The notes beneath the pieces were generated by a model that made no database searches, was not told the DNA's origin, and worked only from the letters and a program-made list of their open reading frames with translations. Of a stretch of 39,385 bases of DNA, positions 8,231 through 17,516 are shown one piece after another. This DNA is from an uncultured Aeromonadales bacterium. GTDB taxonomy: Bacteria > Pseudomonadota > Gammaproteobacteria > Enterobacterales > Succinivibrionaceae. Position numbers and translations under genes: made by a program. Positions within the stretch are counted from its first letter, which is position 1, and every line of letters starts with the position of its first letter. Location of the stretch: positions 1 to 39,385 of the forward strand of contig CACWLF010000010.1 of NCBI GenBank assembly GCA_902761645.1, read 5' to 3'.

Positions 8231-11107
8231 ATGATGTTTTTTAGATTCCTGGTGATTATTTTTGCTCTGTTGTTCATGAATTGCAGTTATGCCCTCGACA
8301 GTGTTGAGATCGGCGAATCCTTTGAGCGCATGACACTGGGTAAAAATCTGGAAGTCCACCAGGCCGATTCCAGATACAAAACACCTTTTCAGATCAGGGA
8401 TTCAAAAAACTGGAAGGCCAGCCACATAAGCGATATTAATTACAATGCTCCGAATGAGGAGCTGTGGGTCCGTTTCAGACTGGAGAATACCCTGAACACC
8501 GAACAGAAGGTTTATTTACAGTTCGGCAACAATTTCCTTGATTCAGCCGAGGTTTACCAGATTGACAATGTCCGGCGCAGATTTGAAAATTCGTGGACAT
8601 TCATGCGAACCGATCGGGTTCTGGATCGCGAGGTTCCATCCTCAAGATTTGTTGTTCCTGTAGAGCTCCGTCCGAAAGCATCGACTGATATTTATCTGAA
8701 GATAAAAAATGCCCACAGTGCGTATATTCCTGTAAGGCTTTACAGCAAAAAGGTTTACGACCTCAAGGATATAATTTCCCAAATATTCGTCGGAGCCCTT
8801 ATCGGCATTATTCTGGTGGTATCCATCTTCTCCTTCGTCATGTACATACTGATCAAGGAAAAAAGATTCCTCAGCTACGCGTGCTTTTCTCTTTCGCTGC
8901 TCATTCTGATTGCCTTCCTTTCTGGTCTGATAACCATGTTCTGGTCCTTCCCGCAGGAATTGAATGTTCATCAGATGTACTATTTTGTTTCCTGCATATT
9001 CTATGTAGCTCTGCTGATATCATTTTACGAAATGTACATTCATCTGGATATTGTCAGAAAGCTGTCGAGACATTCATTTATCTATCTCCTTTATCCGATA
9101 GTAATGATGGTGGCCTGCTGGTTCCTTCCTACTGAAATCAGCGTATACAGCAATCTCGCGTATCTGCTCTTCTGTCTTTCCACCTGCTTCTATGTGCTGC
9201 AGAACAAGTGGAGCAAGATCAGCAACTACCAGCGTATCTACGGAATAACCCTGCTGATTTTTCTGGTCTGCTGGCTGGGCAACTGTCTGTCCCGCTTCGG
9301 CGTTCTCTACCTGCCGCTGCTTTCGGATGAGGTTTTATTCTATTTTGCAATCATAGCATCCTTCTCACTGAGCTTTGCGCTGGTTTACCGCGCCTATATC
9401 GAAAAGCAGAGCCGCATTTATGCAGGCAATGTGCATAAACACCATTCAAAGCGTTTTATTGATCTGTACCAGCAGGCCGAGGAAGGATTCTTTTCCATAG
9501 ATCTTGACGGCAAGCTGCTCGATGCCAACAAGGCGTTCTTTAATCTTTTCGGCTATGAGAACATCGATGATTTCCGGATTAACTGCGGTCCTTCGATTGT
9601 CGGAGTATATTCAGATGTCGAGGAGTCCAATAAACTGCTGTCGGATGTTATTCTTGCCGGACAGGAAGACGGTATCAAGCGCGAACTTTCCCTAACAAGA
9701 AGGGACGGTTCCAAATTCACCGCGCAGGTTTCTCTCCGTCTTTTTGAACGTTCAGAGGATGTAAAGAGCAATCATGTGCTGGAAGGCATTATTCTTGATA
9801 TCTCGGAAATCCGTGAAATAAAATCACGAATTGATTATCTGATGAATCACGATGTGGTGACCAATCTGCATAACCGGTCATTCATGCAGAAACGGGTGGA
9901 GAAACTGAGCGAGGAGGCCGGTACATACAAGGCAAACTGTCATGATTATTTCCTGTTTGTCGATATCGATCATTTCAAGGTAATCAACAACTCCTGCGGT
10001 TCAATCGCCGGAGATTCATTCCTGCAGATTGTCGGACAGACACTTCAGGAGGTTGTTCCTGACGATGATGTTGCCCGTATCGGCGGCGACGAGTTCGGTA
10101 TAGTCGTTTCCAACTGTTACGTTGATCATGCCATAGGTATTGCGGAGAAAATCCGTTCATCGCTGCAGAAACTCCGTTTCGAGTGGAATAAGAATTACTA
10201 TTCAATTACTGCAAGCATAGGTATAGTGCCCTGTGAAACAATTGATACCAGCGCCATCCTGTCACTTGCTGAAACAGCCTGCGGCGCGGCGAAGCTTCAG
10301 GGCCGCAACAGAGTTTATCTCTATTCCGAACTCAGCGACGATGTTCTTAACTACAAGAAGGAAATCGGCTGGGTTGCACAGATTTACAAGGCCATTGAGC
10401 AGAACAAGTTCATACTGTTCAAGCAGCGCATTCTTACCTTTGTGAATGATGAACGGCTGGCCTATGAGGTGTTTGTAAGACTGCTGGGCGACAACGGAAA
10501 TATTCTGCCGGCCAGCACCTTTATCGGAGCAGCCAAAAAATTCGGTCTGATTTCACACATCGATTCATGGGTAGTCGAATCACTGCATTCATGGCTTGAT
10601 ACCCAGAATATTGATGAGATTGAGGCTGTTTTCATTAATATGTCCCTGTCATCCATAAGTTCGCTTCATACGCATCGCAAGCTGAAGAGACTTTTTGAAA
10701 AATCGTCATATCCGCTGAACAAACTATGCTTTGAAATATCGGAAAATTCAATGCGTGACAATTCGGCCAATGTGAGAGATTTTGTCAAACTGATAAGGTC
10801 CTTCAACTGCCAGCTTGCCCTGGATCATTTTGAGTGCGGCATAGGGTCCTTTGCGCTGATTGAACAGGTTAAACCAAATTACCTTAAGATTGATTGCGAA
10901 ACATTAATCGGTCTTGAACGGCTGGGCGGAGAATCCGTAATTCGCGAACTTCAGAAGGAATTGAAGAAATATACTCTGAAGATTGTGATCATGCATATCA
11001 AAAATGAGGAAATGTATAATATCATCAAAAAATACAATTTCGATGCATATCAGGGATTCGGCATAGAACGTCCGCTTCCTATAAGTTTGAACGGTTCACA
11101 GGATTAG
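8231..11107 (+). CDS. Membrane sensor: 7TMR-DISM, PAS, GGDEF and degenerate EAL domains
   Basis: The likely role is control of the second messenger c-di-GMP in response to an extracytoplasmic signal. Order: signal peptide (about 1-24), a periplasmic 7TMR-DISMED2-type beta domain (to about 180), seven membrane helices (about 185-385), PAS (about 405-540), GGDEF, EAL; 958 residues. The GGDEF motif is intact (G618-G-D-E-F622), so cyclase activity is plausible. The EAL part keeps E746 (EVF instead of EAL), FINMS, FEIS, LKID and YQGFG, but DDFG is D865-H866-F and the later AEG Glu is replaced near H922, so two metal ligands are lost and phosphodiesterase activity is doubtful. I chose ATG 8231 because it starts the signal peptide; a TTG at 8177 would extend it. 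Two small genes follow at once. Confidence 0.88.
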   Translation: MMFFRFLVIIFALLFMNCSYALDSVEIGESFERMTLGKNLEVHQADSRYKTPFQIRDSKNWKASHISDINYNAPNEELWVRFRLENTLNTEQKVYLQFGNNFLDSAEVYQIDNVRRRFENSWTFMRTDRVLDREVPSSRFVVPVELRPKASTDIYLKIKNAHSAYIPVRLYSKKVYDLKDIISQIFVGALIGIILVVSIFSFVMYILIKEKRFLSYACFSLSLLILIAFLSGLITMFWSFPQELNVHQMYYFVSCIFYVALLISFYEMYIHLDIVRKLSRHSFIYLLYPIVMMVACWFLPTEISVYSNLAYLLFCLSTCFYVLQNKWSKISNYQRIYGITLLIFLVCWLGNCLSRFGVLYLPLLSDEVLFYFAIIASFSLSFALVYRAYIEKQSRIYAGNVHKHHSKRFIDLYQQAEEGFFSIDLDGKLLDANKAFFNLFGYENIDDFRINCGPSIVGVYSDVEESNKLLSDVILAGQEDGIKRELSLTRRDGSKFTAQVSLRLFERSEDVKSNHVLEGIILDISEIREIKSRIDYLMNHDVVTNLHNRSFMQKRVEKLSEEAGTYKANCHDYFLFVDIDHFKVINNSCGSIAGDSFLQIVGQTLQEVVPDDDVARIGGDEFGIVVSNCYVDHAIGIAEKIRSSLQKLRFEWNKNYYSITASIGIVPCETIDTSAILSLAETACGAAKLQGRNRVYLYSELSDDVLNYKKEIGWVAQIYKAIEQNKFILFKQRILTFVNDERLAYEVFVRLLGDNGNILPASTFIGAAKKFGLISHIDSWVVESLHSWLDTQNIDEIEAVFINMSLSSISSLHTHRKLKRLFEKSSYPLNKLCFEISENSMRDNSANVRDFVKLIRSFNCQLALDHFECGIGSFALIEQVKPNYLKIDCETLIGLERLGGESVIRELQKELKKYTLKIVIMHIKNEEMYNIIKKYNFDAYQGFGIERPLPISLNGSQD

Positions 11108-11113
11108 GTGTTT

Positions 11114-11236
11114 ATGACAAGATCGGTTTCAGGAAGAAGAAGAAAAAGAGATCCGCTGAAAGGTCTGTTTTCAAGACTGCTCAACAGAATACTGTATCAG
11201 ATAATTAGACGGATGTTTAGAAAAAGGTCAAGATGA
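11114..11236 (+). CDS. Arg-rich 40-residue microprotein
   Basis: An ATG at 11114, six bases after the sensor gene's stop and with AGGTG just upstream, opens a 40-codon frame ending at TGA 11234-11236. The stop overlaps the next gene's start in an ATGA. The product has 12 Arg and 3 Lys against one Asp. It begins MTRSVSGRRRKRD, and its C-terminal half (LKGLFSRLLNRILYQIIRR) reads as a basic amphipathic helix, which would suit binding to membrane, nucleic acid or a partner protein. I know of no named family. The tight spacing on both sides and the overlapping stop/start argue that it is translated. Its role is unknown; the context suggests a link to the sensor or to the exported protein after it. 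Confidence 0.65.
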   Translation: MTRSVSGRRRKRDPLKGLFSRLLNRILYQIIRRMFRKRSR

Positions 11237-11640
11237 AGAAATTTTTAACATTGATTTCTGCGGTTTTTATATTGTTATCCGCCGCGGAGTCCGCCTGCGC
11301 CGAGATCTGGCTTCCCGCAGGATGGAAACAGGACAGATCGCTTTCCGGCAGCAATCGCAAGGTGTTCCGCAATAATACAACCCAGGGCAGTCTCGAATAT
11401 GACATTGTGCCTGCTGAAGGGCATAATGCCAAGCTTATCGCCATGGCTCTTGCCAACAAGGCCAACTGTTTCAGGATTGAAGATGCAGGCAACAGCTATG
11501 TTATAACCTGTGATCACATAGATACCTTTACCAGAGTGGCGGTTCATAATGATACTGCATATATCAGTACAATTATCTGTCACGATCAGGCTACCTGCGA
11601 TTCCGCCGTTGAAATTCTTAAAAGTATCGATGATCAGTGA
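11233..11640 (+). CDS. Small exported hypothetical protein
   Basis: The protein has a Sec signal peptide (about 1-23, cleavage after SACA) and a mature part of about 112 residues starting EIWLPAGWK. Four Cys remain in the mature part (NCFRI, ITCDH, IICHD, ATCDS), enough for two disulphides, which fits a periplasmic location. Its start overlaps the stop of the Arg-rich microprotein gene (ATGA), so it is the third gene of the sensor unit. I do not recognise the fold. It could be an input partner for the periplasmic domain of the sensor, but that is only a guess from position. Confidence 0.75.
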   Translation: MKKFLTLISAVFILLSAAESACAEIWLPAGWKQDRSLSGSNRKVFRNNTTQGSLEYDIVPAEGHNAKLIAMALANKANCFRIEDAGNSYVITCDHIDTFTRVAVHNDTAYISTIICHDQATCDSAVEILKSIDDQ

Positions 11641-11703
11641 TAATCTTATTATTATTGGTACGGATATTTAAAAAATGTGGTAGGATCTACACGGTTTACC
11701 AGC

Positions 11704-11748
11704 GGTTGCAGTCACTTTTAGTAACAATGAAGGGACTGTGGCTTTTTA
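11704..11748 (+). terminator. Terminator or attenuator ahead of pheS
   Basis: A long interrupted stem (GGTTGCAGTC-A-CTT from 11704 pairing with AAG-G-GACTGTGGC to 11742) is followed by TTTTT at 11743-11747. It lies 65 bases upstream of the pheS ATG. It could simply end the sensor unit, or act as a pheST attenuator as in E. coli. A competing hairpin (GTTGC with GTAAC) could form from the same bases. No Phe-rich leader peptide like PheM is visible, so attenuation by ribosome stalling is not supported. Confidence 0.7.
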
Positions 11749-11752
11749 TTGA

Positions 11753-12796
<1,044 letters not shown>

Positions 12797-12827
12797 CAGT
12801 AATAATAACAGATAGAGGTTGTAAATA

Positions 12828-15221
12828 ATGAGATTTTCAAAATCCTGGATTGATGAATGGGTTGATACCGGTATAAGTGCAGATCAGCTTTCTGATATTA
12901 TTACTATGGCAGGTCTGGAAGTTGATACAGTTGAAAAGGTTGCCGGCGATTTTGATCACGTGGTGGTGGGCCTGGTTGCTGAATGTGCAGATCATCCGAA
13001 TTCCGATCACCTGCATGTAACCAAGGTTGACATCGGAAACGGTGAACTTCTGGATATTGTGTGCGGCGCTCCTAACTGCCGCAAGGGTCTGAAGGTGTGT
13101 GTATCTCTGGTCGGTGCCCATCTGCCTGGCGGACTTGAAATCAAGCCTACCAAATTAAGGGGTGAACCTTCCAACGGCATGCTCTGCTCATTCAAGGAGC
13201 TGGGAGTTGATCTTCCGTCAAACGGAATCATCGAGCTGCCGGAAGATGCTCCTCTGGGCATGGATATTCGTGAATATTTCGGCTGGAATGACAGTTCTGT
13301 AGAGGTGGATCTGACAGCCAACCGCGCCGACTGTTTAAGTATCATCGGCCTGGCAAGAGAAATTTCCGTGCTGACCGGCAAGCCGTACAAAATGCCTGAA
13401 TTTACCAGAGCGAAGGCAACTCTGAGCGATACCTTCCCGATTAACATTCATGATTTCAAGGCCTGTCCGAAGTACTACGGACGTGTATTCAGAGGTCTGA
13501 ATGTAAAGGCTCAGACCCCGATGTGGATGCAGGAAAAACTGCGTCGCTGCGGTTTGAGAAGTGTAGATCCGATTGTGGATGTAACCAATTATGTAATGCT
13601 TGAACTCGGTCAGCCTCTGCATTCGTTTGATCTGGACAAGCTGAAAGGTTCTCTCAATATCAGATTCGCAAATGAAGGCGAAAAGATGGTGCTTTTAAGC
13701 GGTCAGGAAGCTGCTCTGACTCCTGATACTCTGATTATTGCCGATGAAAACGGTCCTCAGGCAATGGCCGGTATTTACGGCGGCATAAATTCAGGAGTAA
13801 GCGAAACAACCGCCAACGTACTGCTGGAATGCGCATATTTTGCACCTGATGCAATCAAGGGCAGAGCACGTGAATACGGTCTGGCTACAGATGCCTCACA
13901 TCGTTTCGAACGCGGCATCGATTACAATATTCAGGAACTGGCATGCGAAAGAGCAACCCAGCTGCTGCTTGATATCTGCGGCGGTGAAGCGGGAGAAATC
14001 ATCAGGGTGGAATCTGCAGACAATCTGCCTAAGCCTAAGAGCATCAGTCTTTCAATGAAACTTGTAAACCGCGTAATCGGCAATAATATTGTCAACGCTG
14101 ATCAGGTGTTCAAAATCCTTAACGATCTTGGTATTGAAACCAGAAAGGTTGCTGACGATCAGTTTGAATCGGTAAGTCCTTCATGGAGAATTGATATTGA
14201 AATCGCCGAAGATCTTATAGAAGAGGTTGCCCGCATCTACGGTTACAATAATATTCCTAATCTTCCTCCGCAGGCAGGTCTGCGCATGATTAAGTCGTCA
14301 ATGACCGATTTGCCGCTGGATCGTATCAAATCAACTCTTGTAAACCGTGATTACAACGAGGTTGTAACATACAGCTTTGTTCAGGAAGACAAGATGAAGG
14401 TTGCTTTCCCTGATGTTGCACCTATCATAGTTCCGAAACCGATTACCGCTGAAATGAATGCAATGCGTGTTTCATTGCTGCCTGGCCTGCTGGATGTGGT
14501 TGCCTATAACAACAGCCGTCAGCAGAACCGTGTAAGAATATTTGAAAGCGGACTCAAGTTCATTCCGGAACAGGGCGCCGAATTCGGCATAAGACAGGTT
14601 CCTGTACTTGCAGGTGCGGTTTCCGGTCTTGCAAATGATGAACAGTGGGCTGTGTCAAACCGCAATGTAGATTTCTATGATATCAAGGGAGACCTCGAGG
14701 CTGTGCTTGGTCTGACTCAGCAGTCAGAACGCTTCTCATTTGTTCCATGCAATATTCCGGCACTGCATCCTGGTCAGAGTGCCAGAATTTTACTGGACGG
14801 CAATGAAGTCGGATTCATCGGTCTTGTTCATCCTACAGTGCAAAAGGCGTACGGTGTTAAATTCAAGACTTTCATTTTTGAAATTGAACAGTCTGCTATT
14901 CTGAAAACCCTTATTCCGGAATACAAGCCTCTGTCCAAGTTCCAGGCCAATAGACGCGATATTGCTGTTTTAGTCGATAAAAATATTCCTGCTGCAGATA
15001 TTATTAATGAGATTAAAGTCGTAAATTGTCATCAAATTAGTAAAGTTTGCTTGTTTGATCTCTATGAAGGTGATAATATTGACATGGCTAAAAAGAGTTT
15101 GGCTATAAGCATGATTTTGCAGGATAACAATAAGACTTTAGAAGACAGCGAAATCAATGCATTGGTGGATAAAGTAGTTGATACTTTAAAAAACAAGTTT
15201 GGGGCAGCTTTAAGGGATTAA
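12828..15221 (+). CDS. pheT: Phenylalanine-tRNA ligase beta subunit
   Basis: The beta subunit of PheRS binds tRNA and edits mischarged Tyr-tRNA-Phe. It has 797 residues (E. coli 795). Domains: N-terminal MRFSKSWIDEWVD, the EMAP-II-like tRNA-binding domain (about 40-150, HPNSDHLHVTKVD and CGAPNCRKG), the B3/B4 editing domain (about 210-380, containing VDVTNYVMLELGQPLHSFD), the B5 domain, the catalytic-like core, and the ferredoxin-fold anticodon-binding domain at the end (FQANRRDIAVLVD onward). It sits between pheS and ihfA with tight spacing; the ihfA start follows its stop by one base. Confidence 0.98.
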   Translation: MRFSKSWIDEWVDTGISADQLSDIITMAGLEVDTVEKVAGDFDHVVVGLVAECADHPNSDHLHVTKVDIGNGELLDIVCGAPNCRKGLKVCVSLVGAHLPGGLEIKPTKLRGEPSNGMLCSFKELGVDLPSNGIIELPEDAPLGMDIREYFGWNDSSVEVDLTANRADCLSIIGLAREISVLTGKPYKMPEFTRAKATLSDTFPINIHDFKACPKYYGRVFRGLNVKAQTPMWMQEKLRRCGLRSVDPIVDVTNYVMLELGQPLHSFDLDKLKGSLNIRFANEGEKMVLLSGQEAALTPDTLIIADENGPQAMAGIYGGINSGVSETTANVLLECAYFAPDAIKGRAREYGLATDASHRFERGIDYNIQELACERATQLLLDICGGEAGEIIRVESADNLPKPKSISLSMKLVNRVIGNNIVNADQVFKILNDLGIETRKVADDQFESVSPSWRIDIEIAEDLIEEVARIYGYNNIPNLPPQAGLRMIKSSMTDLPLDRIKSTLVNRDYNEVVTYSFVQEDKMKVAFPDVAPIIVPKPITAEMNAMRVSLLPGLLDVVAYNNSRQQNRVRIFESGLKFIPEQGAEFGIRQVPVLAGAVSGLANDEQWAVSNRNVDFYDIKGDLEAVLGLTQQSERFSFVPCNIPALHPGQSARILLDGNEVGFIGLVHPTVQKAYGVKFKTFIFEIEQSAILKTLIPEYKPLSKFQANRRDIAVLVDKNIPAADIINEIKVVNCHQISKVCLFDLYEGDNIDMAKKSLAISMILQDNNKTLEDSEINALVDKVVDTLKNKFGAALRD

Positions 15222-15222
15222 T

Positions 15223-15513
15223 ATGACTGTTACAAAAGCGGATATAGTGAATCACATCATTGATTCGTGCAATATCGATCATGATGTCGCTGTAAATTTA
15301 GTGGAGAATTTTTTTGAAGAAATCAAAAAAAATCTTGAAAAGGGGGACAATGTAAAAATTGCCGGATTTGGAACATTTCAGGTTCATAAGAAAAATGCCA
15401 GACCTGGCAGAAATCCAAAGACGGGTGAGGAATATGAAATTTCTGAACGAAATGTTGTTTCCTTCAGGGTTGGCACAAAATTAAGGGATGCCATAAAATC
15501 CTATGTCGCTTAG
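15223..15513 (+). CDS. ihfA: Integration host factor alpha subunit
   Basis: This 96-residue DNABII protein forms a heterodimer with IhfB, bends DNA sharply and takes part in recombination, replication and gene control. The sequence shows the family core VENFFEEIKKNLEKGDNVKI, the GFGTF strand and the DNA-gripping arm with RPGRNPKTGEEY, whose Pro intercalates into DNA. IHF-alpha identity is supported by position directly after pheT, as in E. coli, with a one-base gap that implies translational coupling. An intrinsic terminator follows. Confidence 0.96.
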   Translation: MTVTKADIVNHIIDSCNIDHDVAVNLVENFFEEIKKNLEKGDNVKIAGFGTFQVHKKNARPGRNPKTGEEYEISERNVVSFRVGTKLRDAIKSYVA

Positions 15514-15540
15514 AAGCAGATTTTAATCAATATATCACAG

Positions 15541-15574
15541 GCACCTTTGAGAAATTCTTGAAGGTGCTTTTTTT
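15541..15574 (+). terminator. Intrinsic terminator after ihfA
   Basis: GCACCTT (15541-15547) pairs with AAGGTGC (15561-15567) around a 13-base loop, followed by seven T (15568-15574). It ends the pheS-pheT-ihfA transcript. Confidence 0.85.
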
Positions 15575-15611
15575 ATATGCATTAAAGGATGTTTTGCGGA
15601 GAAAAAAAAGA

Positions 15612-15956
15612 TTGGCTGATATTACTGACAAAAATAATTCTTTAGTACCGGACGGCTGCGCAGGAAACGGAAAACTTATCTGCAGAATTTTTTATTTGTC
15701 TTTGAAAACTGCAACCGGTATATATTTTGTGTGGTGCGTGATAATGTTTCCTCCCGTTCTTATCCCTTATTTTTTATTCAACTGGATTGCTTATAGGGTA
15801 AGAAACAAAATGCAACGGACTGTTTCAAAAAAAAGTGCCGTAAAAAAACTGAAGCAGGAAAATCAGAAATTTAAAACAGCGTCATTATTTCTGAATCACA
15901 TTAATATGACCGCAGTCTTTACAGATAACAAAATAACAACCGGCCAATGGTCCTGA
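15612..15956 (+). CDS. Possible small membrane protein (doubtful)
   Basis: An open frame starting with TTG at 15612 (GGAG about 10 bases upstream) would encode about 114 residues. It has one strongly hydrophobic stretch, GIYFVWCVIMFPPVLIPYFLF, which could be one or two membrane helices, flanked by a basic segment (YRVRNKMQR and KKSAVKKLK). The frame stays open further left through the ihfA terminator, but a start there is unlikely. Its last 72 bases overlap the zinc-ribbon gene on the other strand tail to tail. There is no family match I can name and the start codon is weak. Confidence 0.3.
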   Translation: MADITDKNNSLVPDGCAGNGKLICRIFYLSLKTATGIYFVWCVIMFPPVLIPYFLFNWIAYRVRNKMQRTVSKKSAVKKLKQENQKFKTASLFLNHINMTAVFTDNKITTGQWS

Positions 15957-16082
15957 TTGGGAAAACTGATCTTTCAGCTTACGCAACCCTTTTCCGATAA
16001 AACCTTCATCCTTGCCAGGCAGACTTCTTGATATTTCAACATTTTTTGAACCGCATTTTGCACATGAACAATTCTGCAGCAT
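15885..16082 (-). CDS. Small zinc-ribbon protein
   Basis: This 65-residue protein has two paired-Cys knuckles, C-S-C-A-K-C-G near residue 5-11 and C-K-D-C-G-H near residue 54-59, the layout of a zinc ribbon. Between them is a short basic linker (GKGLRKLKDQF). Such mini proteins usually bind nucleic acid or a partner protein; no specific role can be given. The ATG at 16082 is preceded by AGGA at a usable spacing. It appears to be monocistronic on the minus strand. Confidence 0.6.
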   Translation of the reverse strand: MLQNCSCAKCGSKNVEISRSLPGKDEGFIGKGLRKLKDQFSQSGPLAGCYFVICKDCGHINVIQK

Positions 16083-16679
16083 CAGATCCTGATTGTTTCT
16101 GAATATTTTTTGCTCCTTTGACTTTTTACATTAATATTATCTGACTATGCAAAAAAATTTTGCAATCGATCTGATTTCAGAAAAAAATTCTGCCGGCGGT
16201 TCAATTTTTTTTCAATGCAGACAGTTTGAAAAGTTTATATTGAATCGTCAGGGGAATTATTCTTAGAAGAAAATTAACCCCACAGTTCGAAATAACATAT
16301 AACAATAATCCTGCAGTTCCTATAAATAAAAAAATATCTGACAAATCACGGAATTGCCGGAAATTATTATTTGGCAGATCGAAAAAACAAAATAATAATC
16401 TGACAGAATCTAAAATTGTTGGATGGAACCAAAGTTGAGTGCAGTGAAGTAAATCTTTAATTACAATATCTGGTGTATCGCAAAGTAAAAGAGGATTTGG
16501 TGGAACGGTGATTTTTTAAGTTTAAAAACTGCCTGAAACCAAGACAGTTCCAATAAGTATCGCATGAAAAAAATTGATAAGCATTGCAAAAATTATTAAT
16601 TCTTTTTCTGTTTTACATTATGTATATTCTATAATCAAAAACTGTAGACTAAATTATAATTATATATAGGGAGCATGGG
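16083..16679. other. AT-rich intergenic region upstream of cobB
   Basis: No gene is supported in these roughly 600 bases. It holds two short perfect hairpins near its left end (TGCAAAA-AAA-TTTTGCA at about 16148-16164 and CAGAA-AAAAA-TTCTG at about 16180-16195) and many A/T runs. A TATAAT at 16630-16635 upstream of cobB is a possible -10 element, but no well-spaced -35 is visible. The left part would carry the promoter of the minus-strand zinc-ribbon gene. Confidence 0.5.
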
Positions 16680-17417
16680 ATGTTAAAGAATATAGTGATA
16701 TTGACTGGTGCCGGCATTTCTGCAGAGTCAGGAATACCTGTGTTTAGATCTGAAACTGGTTTGTGGGAAAATCACAACGTGGATGACGTCGCAACTCCCG
16801 AAGGATATGAGCGAGATCCTGATCTTGTTCGTAACTTTTACAATACATTAAGATCAAACTTAAAAAAGGTAGAACCTAATCCTGCTCACAAAGCGCTGGC
16901 AAAACTGGAAGAAAACTGGAAAAACGGAACGGTTACTGTCATTACCCAGAATATTGACGATCTTCATGAGCGTGCAGGTTCAAAGAATATTTTGCATATG
17001 CACGGAGAACTGCTTAAACAAAGCTGTTACGTTCTTCATGGAGGATGCGGCGATGTATTTGAAATTCATACAGATCAGAAACCAACGGACTGCTGTCCTC
17101 ACTGCGGAAAAATGGGAACACTGAGACCACATATTGTATGGTTTGGTGAAATGCCTCTTTATATGGATGAGATTGCACAGATCCTGTCCGAAGGTGATTT
17201 GTTTATTTCCATTGGAACCTCAGGTGTTGTATACCCTGCGGCAGGCTTTGTCAGTACCGCTCACCGCTATAATATTCCGACAGTTGAGTTTAATCTGGAA
17301 CCGTCGGCAACCAAGGGATTTTTTGATTACGGAATTTACGGTAAAGCCGGAACAACACTGCCGAAATTCGTAGATCGTCTTTTGGAATGCAATGGTGATC
17401 TGAATCAGTTGTTCTGA
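16680..17417 (+). CDS. cobB: NAD-dependent protein deacylase, sirtuin CobB type
   Basis: Sirtuins remove acyl groups from protein lysines using NAD+, releasing nicotinamide and O-acyl-ADP-ribose. The 245-residue sequence has the NAD loop LTGAGISAESGIPVFRS, TQNIDDLHERAG, the catalytic His in H-M-H108-G-E, a Cys-rich insertion (SCYVLHGGCG and CCPHCG) that should hold zinc, LRPHIVWFGEMP and IGTSGVVYPAAGF. Overall it matches the bacterial CobB/SIRT5 class. That class has a Tyr-x-x-Arg pair for succinyl-type acyl groups; here Y54 is present but the +3 residue is Leu57 with Arg58 next to it. ATG 16680 follows GGGAG closely. A terminator follows. Confidence 0.93.
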   Translation: MLKNIVILTGAGISAESGIPVFRSETGLWENHNVDDVATPEGYERDPDLVRNFYNTLRSNLKKVEPNPAHKALAKLEENWKNGTVTVITQNIDDLHERAGSKNILHMHGELLKQSCYVLHGGCGDVFEIHTDQKPTDCCPHCGKMGTLRPHIVWFGEMPLYMDEIAQILSEGDLFISIGTSGVVYPAAGFVSTAHRYNIPTVEFNLEPSATKGFFDYGIYGKAGTTLPKFVDRLLECNGDLNQLF

Positions 17418-17463
17418 TTGTTTGAAGATTTAAATTGAAATGTCAGAACATCAAAAAAAATAA

Positions 17464-17498
17464 GAAACCATGAACATGATTCATGGTTTCAGTTTTTT
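17464..17498. terminator. Bidirectional intrinsic terminator
   Basis: GAAACCATGA (17464-17473) and TCATGGTTTC (17481-17490) form a perfect 10-base-pair stem with a 7-base loop. Six T follow on the plus strand (17493-17498), and an A-rich stretch on the left gives a U-run on the minus strand. It serves cobB and the convergent Sel1 lipoprotein gene. Confidence 0.9.
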
Positions 17499-17516
17499 GA
17501 TTCTGATTATCCTGTT

